Assembly: GCA_002433065.1 (NCBI GenBank)
Contig: DJHK01000009.1
Span: 1 to 8,966, forward strand
Length of the DNA: 8,966 nt
Reading direction: 5' to 3'
From: Chloroflexi bacterium UBA6622
GTDB lineage: Bacteria > Chloroflexota > UBA11872
This document shows positions 6,624 through 8,966 of this stretch, in pieces. The stretch's first letter is position 1. Each line of letters opens with the position of its first letter. The position numbers and the translations under genes were made by a program. The notes under the pieces were generated by a model. It was not told the origin of the DNA and did no database searches. It saw nothing but the letters and a program-made list of their open reading frames with translations.

Positions 6624-6757
6624 GTGAATTCTCCTCTTCAGGCTAGATTCATTGGCAAAAATTCATCGACGGCCGCAGTCGTACCACGAGCGCGGCTTTC
6701 CCCCCCAAATAAGCAAAACGTGTACCAAGAGGGAAGAATTCACAGTCTTGATTTTAA
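6599..6757. repeat. Inverted partial copy of the PEP-CTERM gene start
   Basis: The sequence around the ribosome site, start and first codons of the minus-strand PEP-CTERM gene (6599-6638) recurs in inverted orientation at 6727-6757. Both contain AAGAGG, then AGAATTCACA, then a GTCTT-AT-TT block from the signal peptide. The inverted copy has two extra bases before AGAATTCACA and lacks 11 bases, including the ATG. The plus-strand copy continues in a frame reading VLILSVFFKLF, still signal-peptide-like. It may be the scar of an inverted duplication. Ribosome sites can also resemble each other by chance. Confidence 0.3.
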
Positions 6758-7076
6758 GTGTTTTTTTTAAGTTATTTACAAACAAACCCAGGGGGCCCGC
6801 ATATTGCTCAATCTACGGTAGCAGGATCGTTTCCACCCAACCAATGTGAGCAGATGTGAACGATCAAGGAAAAAGGGGTCCACGTGAGGACTCCGTCTGC
6901 CTTCGAGGACAACCCTGGGAGCGAGGCCGACAAATGAAGGCTTCGAGAGCCCTAAATCATTTATATGATGGGATCTGGCCGAATTGGACTCCTGAACGAA
7001 AACGGCTATGGGCATTAAAAAATTGATGTTGTCGAAACCCTTGATCGCAACAGACAAAGATGGTGGATGTTCCTCA
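6640..7076. other. Gene-poor spacer
   Basis: About 440 bases with no gene I can support on either strand. It contains the candidate promoter and inverted copy noted separately, a C7 run at 6701-6707, a T8 run at 6761-6768, and a 7-base hairpin at about 6877-6896 (GGGGTCC with GGACTCC, one G-T pair). A plus-strand frame opens at an ATG at 6934 (30 codons, ending GIWPNWTPERKRLWALKN, stop 7024). It is rich in Trp, Arg and Lys, has no ribosome site, and matches nothing I recognise. The sequence has the look of decayed coding DNA. Confidence 0.5.
6751..6781 (-). promoter_or_regulatory. Candidate promoter for the discoidin/PEP-CTERM gene
   Basis: On the minus strand, TTGTAA (6776-6781) and TTAAAA (6752-6757) are 18 bases apart, with an A8 tract between them that would bend the DNA. 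The leader to the start at 6623 would be about 120 bases. The -10 match is imperfect and the region is AT-rich anyway, so confidence is low. Confidence 0.25.
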
Positions 7077-7095
7077 ATTTCCAATCTCCGGAAAT
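7077..7095 (-). terminator. Hairpin downstream of the second propeller gene, possible terminator
   Basis: ATTTCC and GGAAAT pair perfectly around a 7-base loop about 50 bases past the stop of the minus-strand gene. No T-run follows, so termination would be weak. Confidence 0.22.
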
Positions 7096-7143
7096 GAACT
7101 TTTATACCTTATCAGACAAGTCGTATGCGGCGTCGCGTTACCG

Positions 7144-8700
7144 TCAGAGTGGGGTCACCTGCCAGGCCCGAACCCCGGCGAATACACACGCGCCGTCCTC
7201 GACCACCAAACCGAGCCGCCCGCTGGGTCGGGGCGAGATGAAAAATGCCTGCACGAGGCGGTCGTTCAGGTAGAGTTCGAACATGTCTAGGCGAAGCAAC
7301 AGGCGAAATGCGTGCGTCCGCCCTTCTGCGGCGTTTGCCACGGTGGCGCAGCCTGATCCGGTCGTGTCCTCGCGCACGAAAGCCAGCTTTCCCGAGCTGT
7401 AGTCCACACGGTCGATCCGGGTAATGCCCAACGTTTCAAACAGAACGGTCTTACCACGTCCGGGCGATTCCTCGAAATAGAATCCTGCACTGACGGGTAT
7501 CCGGTGCGTGAGTTCATCCTCACTCGTGTCGAGGAGCGTCAGGGTTCCTTCCAAAACCACCCCAGCTCGCATATCAAAGCAATCCGGCAGGATCACGATT
7601 GTGCCGCCGCCGGCATGGCGGTTATAGATGGTCCTGGGGTCGGTTAGTTCGATCCGATTAGCGACAGCGCGCACAGTATGCGCTGCATCTTCAATTGCAG
7701 GATGTACCCGTTCGCACCGAGTGAGGTCGATGGATATCTCGCGACCTTTCAACGCCTCGTTTCCCTGCCAATACCCCATGCGCAGATGCCCGCCCCCGTC
7801 CACAATGGCCTTCTTGATTGGCGCAAACCAAACATCTTCAACCCCCGCCCACCCGGAGACCATGCAGTTGGTCAGCAGCAGTTCGCCGTCACCCCGCCCG
7901 AAAGAAGCCAGATCTTGCACGCCGATGTTCCGCAGCTTGCCGCTGTAACCGAGTTGGCCCAGATCGTGGGAATTGCCGCACAACCGGTACGCTTTGAGGT
8001 CGGGACGAAACGGTCCGGCCGGTTGGTCGGCCACAAAAGTGAACGTCGAATATCCGAAATGACCCATGTAGCCGAAACGAGCGCCCTGGATCAAGTAGTA
8101 CCGGCCGTCAATACGTTCGCATCCGCCGACTTCCATGAACTGCTGCGGCGCACCGCCCCAGTCGAATGCCGGCGGGGGCAGCCATCGCCAGTCCGCACCG
8201 TCAGCAGACTCGAGCATTCCAAGGGTCTTGTGCGGTTCAACAGCGTTAGGGGTCGCCACACAATATCCCCAGTACCCGTCGTCCGGCCGGCCCTCCACCT
8301 TTGGGATCATGTACATGTGGTCACAGCGACCCTGCTCTCTATACCAGTTTGGATCGGGGTGGAGATCGAATTTTTCGCCCAGGTAAGTCCAGTGGACGAG
8401 ATCGTCCGACGCCCAAAATCGCAGGGTGTCGTTCCACTGGACGTGCCTTCTGCGCTTTCCGCTTAAACTGCCGTGATTTAACAGCCAGCGGCCGCCACAC
8501 CGGGCGACGAACATCTTGTAGATGTTGAAGGGTGCATTGTCGATGACTGGCCCAAGCAGCTTCCAGTGGACGCCGTCAGCCGAAGAGGCAGTCCACATGC
8601 TCCGGTGGGGTCTGAGTATTTCGGAAAACAGGTAGTAGGTGCCTTTGTGCCACACGATGCACGCACCCCACATCCGTCCCGCCGTCGGTTTGTGAATCAT
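7144..8700 (-). CDS. Second GH32/GH43-like beta-propeller protein
   Basis: 518 residues from ATG 8700; a TTG at 8712 in the same frame would add 4 residues, and neither has a clear ribosome site. An in-frame TAA lies just upstream of the TTG. There is no signal peptide. Five blades can be traced (residues numbered from the TTG): blade repeats SSADGVHW (43-50), ASDDLVHW (101-108) and ESADGADW (168-175), and inner strands WHKGTYYLFS (21-30), RWLLNHGS (75-82), DDGYWGYCVATP (144-155) and ERIDGRYYLIQG (199-210). CDHMYMIP (130-137) may be the second acid and FMEVGG (192-197) the acid/base Glu of the family. The Asp usually found in the first blade is not there; that position reads WGAC. Residues 320-520 form a beta-sandwich ending RLDMFELYLNDRLVQAFF, a GH32-type ending. 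It is probably a glycoside hydrolase relative acting in the cytoplasm, or an inactive sugar-binding form. It shares only fold-level features with the 3097 protein. Confidence 0.7.
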   Translation of the reverse strand: MIHKPTAGRMWGACIVWHKGTYYLFSEILRPHRSMWTASSADGVHWKLLGPVIDNAPFNIYKMFVARCGGRWLLNHGSLSGKRRRHVQWNDTLRFWASDDLVHWTYLGEKFDLHPDPNWYREQGRCDHMYMIPKVEGRPDDGYWGYCVATPNAVEPHKTLGMLESADGADWRWLPPPAFDWGGAPQQFMEVGGCERIDGRYYLIQGARFGYMGHFGYSTFTFVADQPAGPFRPDLKAYRLCGNSHDLGQLGYSGKLRNIGVQDLASFGRGDGELLLTNCMVSGWAGVEDVWFAPIKKAIVDGGGHLRMGYWQGNEALKGREISIDLTRCERVHPAIEDAAHTVRAVANRIELTDPRTIYNRHAGGGTIVILPDCFDMRAGVVLEGTLTLLDTSEDELTHRIPVSAGFYFEESPGRGKTVLFETLGITRIDRVDYSSGKLAFVREDTTGSGCATVANAAEGRTHAFRLLLRLDMFELYLNDRLVQAFFISPRPSGRLGLVVEDGACVFAGVRAWQVTPL

Positions 8701-8966
8701 GGCATGGCCCAATATGCGATGATTGTCTTAAACGACAATTTCCGTGTGGGCTCTGTCCAGCTACACCGCTGAGCCTCGTGGGCGCGAATATATCACCCCC
8801 TTCCCAAAGAATCCAAACCTCTCTGCGGCCGCAACCGCCTGAACGTCGCCTGCGGCCAACAATCAGCACGCTCATTGTAAGAAGTGATAGCATTGTGGGT
8901 CCAGGAACAAAAGCTATCGCGTTGCCTGTCGCCTGCGATGCAGTCCAGTTGGCACCGAGGATGCCA
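8576..8966 (-). CDS. PEP-CTERM protein, C-terminal end (cut by window edge), with run-on tail
   Basis: The frame enters from beyond the right edge and gives 129 visible residues. It reads GILGANWTASQATGNAIAF, then the sorting signal VPGPTMLSLLTMSVLIVG, then RRRR (8843-8854). The hydrophobic stretch with an arginine cluster marks a PEP-CTERM protein, and MLSLLT is shared with the one at 5850, so the two are probably paralogs of one sub-lineage. Two things are odd: the motif has Gly instead of the key Glu (VPGP, not VPEP), and no stop follows the arginines. The frame runs on for 88 more residues to 8576, through the promoter and over the first 125 bases of the next gene. Such proteins normally end within a few residues of the arginines. 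I infer a lost stop or frameshift, so the gene may be a pseudogene or have a tail that is not retained. Confidence 0.55.
   Translation of the reverse strand, partial: GILGANWTASQATGNAIAFVPGPTMLSLLTMSVLIVGRRRRSGGCGRREVWILWEGGDIFAPTRLSGVAGQSPHGNCRLRQSSHIGPCHDSQTDGGTDVGCVHRVAQRHLLPVFRNTQTPPEHVDCLFG
8722..8739 (-). promoter_or_regulatory. Operator-like palindrome before the second propeller gene
   Basis: ATTGTC-N6-GACAAT is a perfect inverted repeat in the predicted leader, 10 bases from the TTG and 22 from the ATG. It could bind a dimeric repressor or form a hairpin that affects translation. It resembles no regulator site I can name. Confidence 0.35.
8787..8816 (-). promoter_or_regulatory. Candidate promoter for the second propeller gene
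   Basis: On the minus strand, TTGGAT (8811-8816) and TATATT (8787-8792) are 18 bases apart. Transcription would start near 8780, giving an 80-base leader that contains the palindrome at 8722. The promoter lies inside the run-on tail of the upstream PEP-CTERM frame, which supports that tail being non-functional. Confidence 0.4.

Noticed and set aside
6097..6627. Plus-strand frame of 176 codons
   Set aside because: It is antisense to the PEP-CTERM gene, which has a signal peptide, ribosome site and sorting signal.
6761..6768. T8 run as a possible intrinsic terminator on the plus strand
   Set aside because: There is no GC-rich hairpin before it and no plus-strand gene to terminate.
6776..7084. 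Minus-strand frame of 102 codons in the large spacer
   Set aside because: No ribosome site, no domain or signal, and residue use (many Ser, Arg, His) looks like translated non-coding DNA.
7678..8466. Long plus-strand frame of 262 codons
   Set aside because: It is antisense to the second propeller gene, whose blade repeats and sandwich prove the other strand is coding.
1..8966. CRISPR array, tRNA or rRNA, insertion sequence ends
   Set aside because: No regularly spaced repeats, cloverleaf pattern, rRNA motif or terminal repeats flanking a transposase were seen on reading both strands.

Overview
The window looks like a piece of a Planctomycetota chromosome, most likely Phycisphaerae-like. The evidence is three PEP-CTERM sorting signals or relics with a hydrophobic stretch and an arginine cluster, a formylglycine-type sulfatase, signal-peptide and cytoplasmic glycosidase-like proteins, a phytanoyl-CoA dioxygenase family protein, moderately high GC, and long gene-poor spacers holding gene relics. 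No rRNA, tRNA, CRISPR array or intact mobile element was seen.

Layout. Positions 1-1041 (+) hold the C-terminal two thirds of a sulfatase cut by the window edge. The 305-base spacer after it carries two hairpins and, on the minus strand, a decayed PEP-CTERM tail (1189-1256). Positions 1347-2783 (-) encode a secreted TIM-barrel, beta-galactosidase-like protein. A divergent control region (2784-3096) follows, with back-to-back promoter elements sharing one AT-rich -10 block, a possible 17-codon leader ORF, and two mutually exclusive hairpins, one of which covers the ribosome binding site of the next gene. Positions 3097-4650 (+) encode a five-bladed propeller protein related to GH32/GH43 enzymes. 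It is followed by a Fe(II)/2-oxoglutarate dioxygenase of the PhyH family (4810-5646, +), probably in the same transcript. The convergent spacer (5647-5849) contains what looks like the tail of a dead planctomycete integrase-type ORF. Positions 5850-6623 (-) encode a secreted PEP-CTERM protein with a discoidin-like domain. A 520-base spacer without a convincing gene follows. Positions 7144-8700 (-) encode a second GH32/GH43-like propeller protein with its own candidate promoter and operator-like palindrome. The far edge holds the C-terminus of another PEP-CTERM protein (8576-8966, -), whose frame runs past the usual end.

Taken together, the sulfatase, three carbohydrate-active-like proteins, exported PEP-CTERM proteins and the dioxygenase suggest a locus for breaking down a decorated, probably sulfated, polysaccharide. 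The TIM-barrel enzyme and PEP-CTERM proteins are exported, while the propeller proteins and dioxygenase lack signal peptides and would work inside the cell. The substrate is not readable from the sequence. The most unusual parts are the switch-like leader before the 3097 gene, the PEP-CTERM relic and run-on tail, and the oxygenase placed directly after a glycosidase-like gene.
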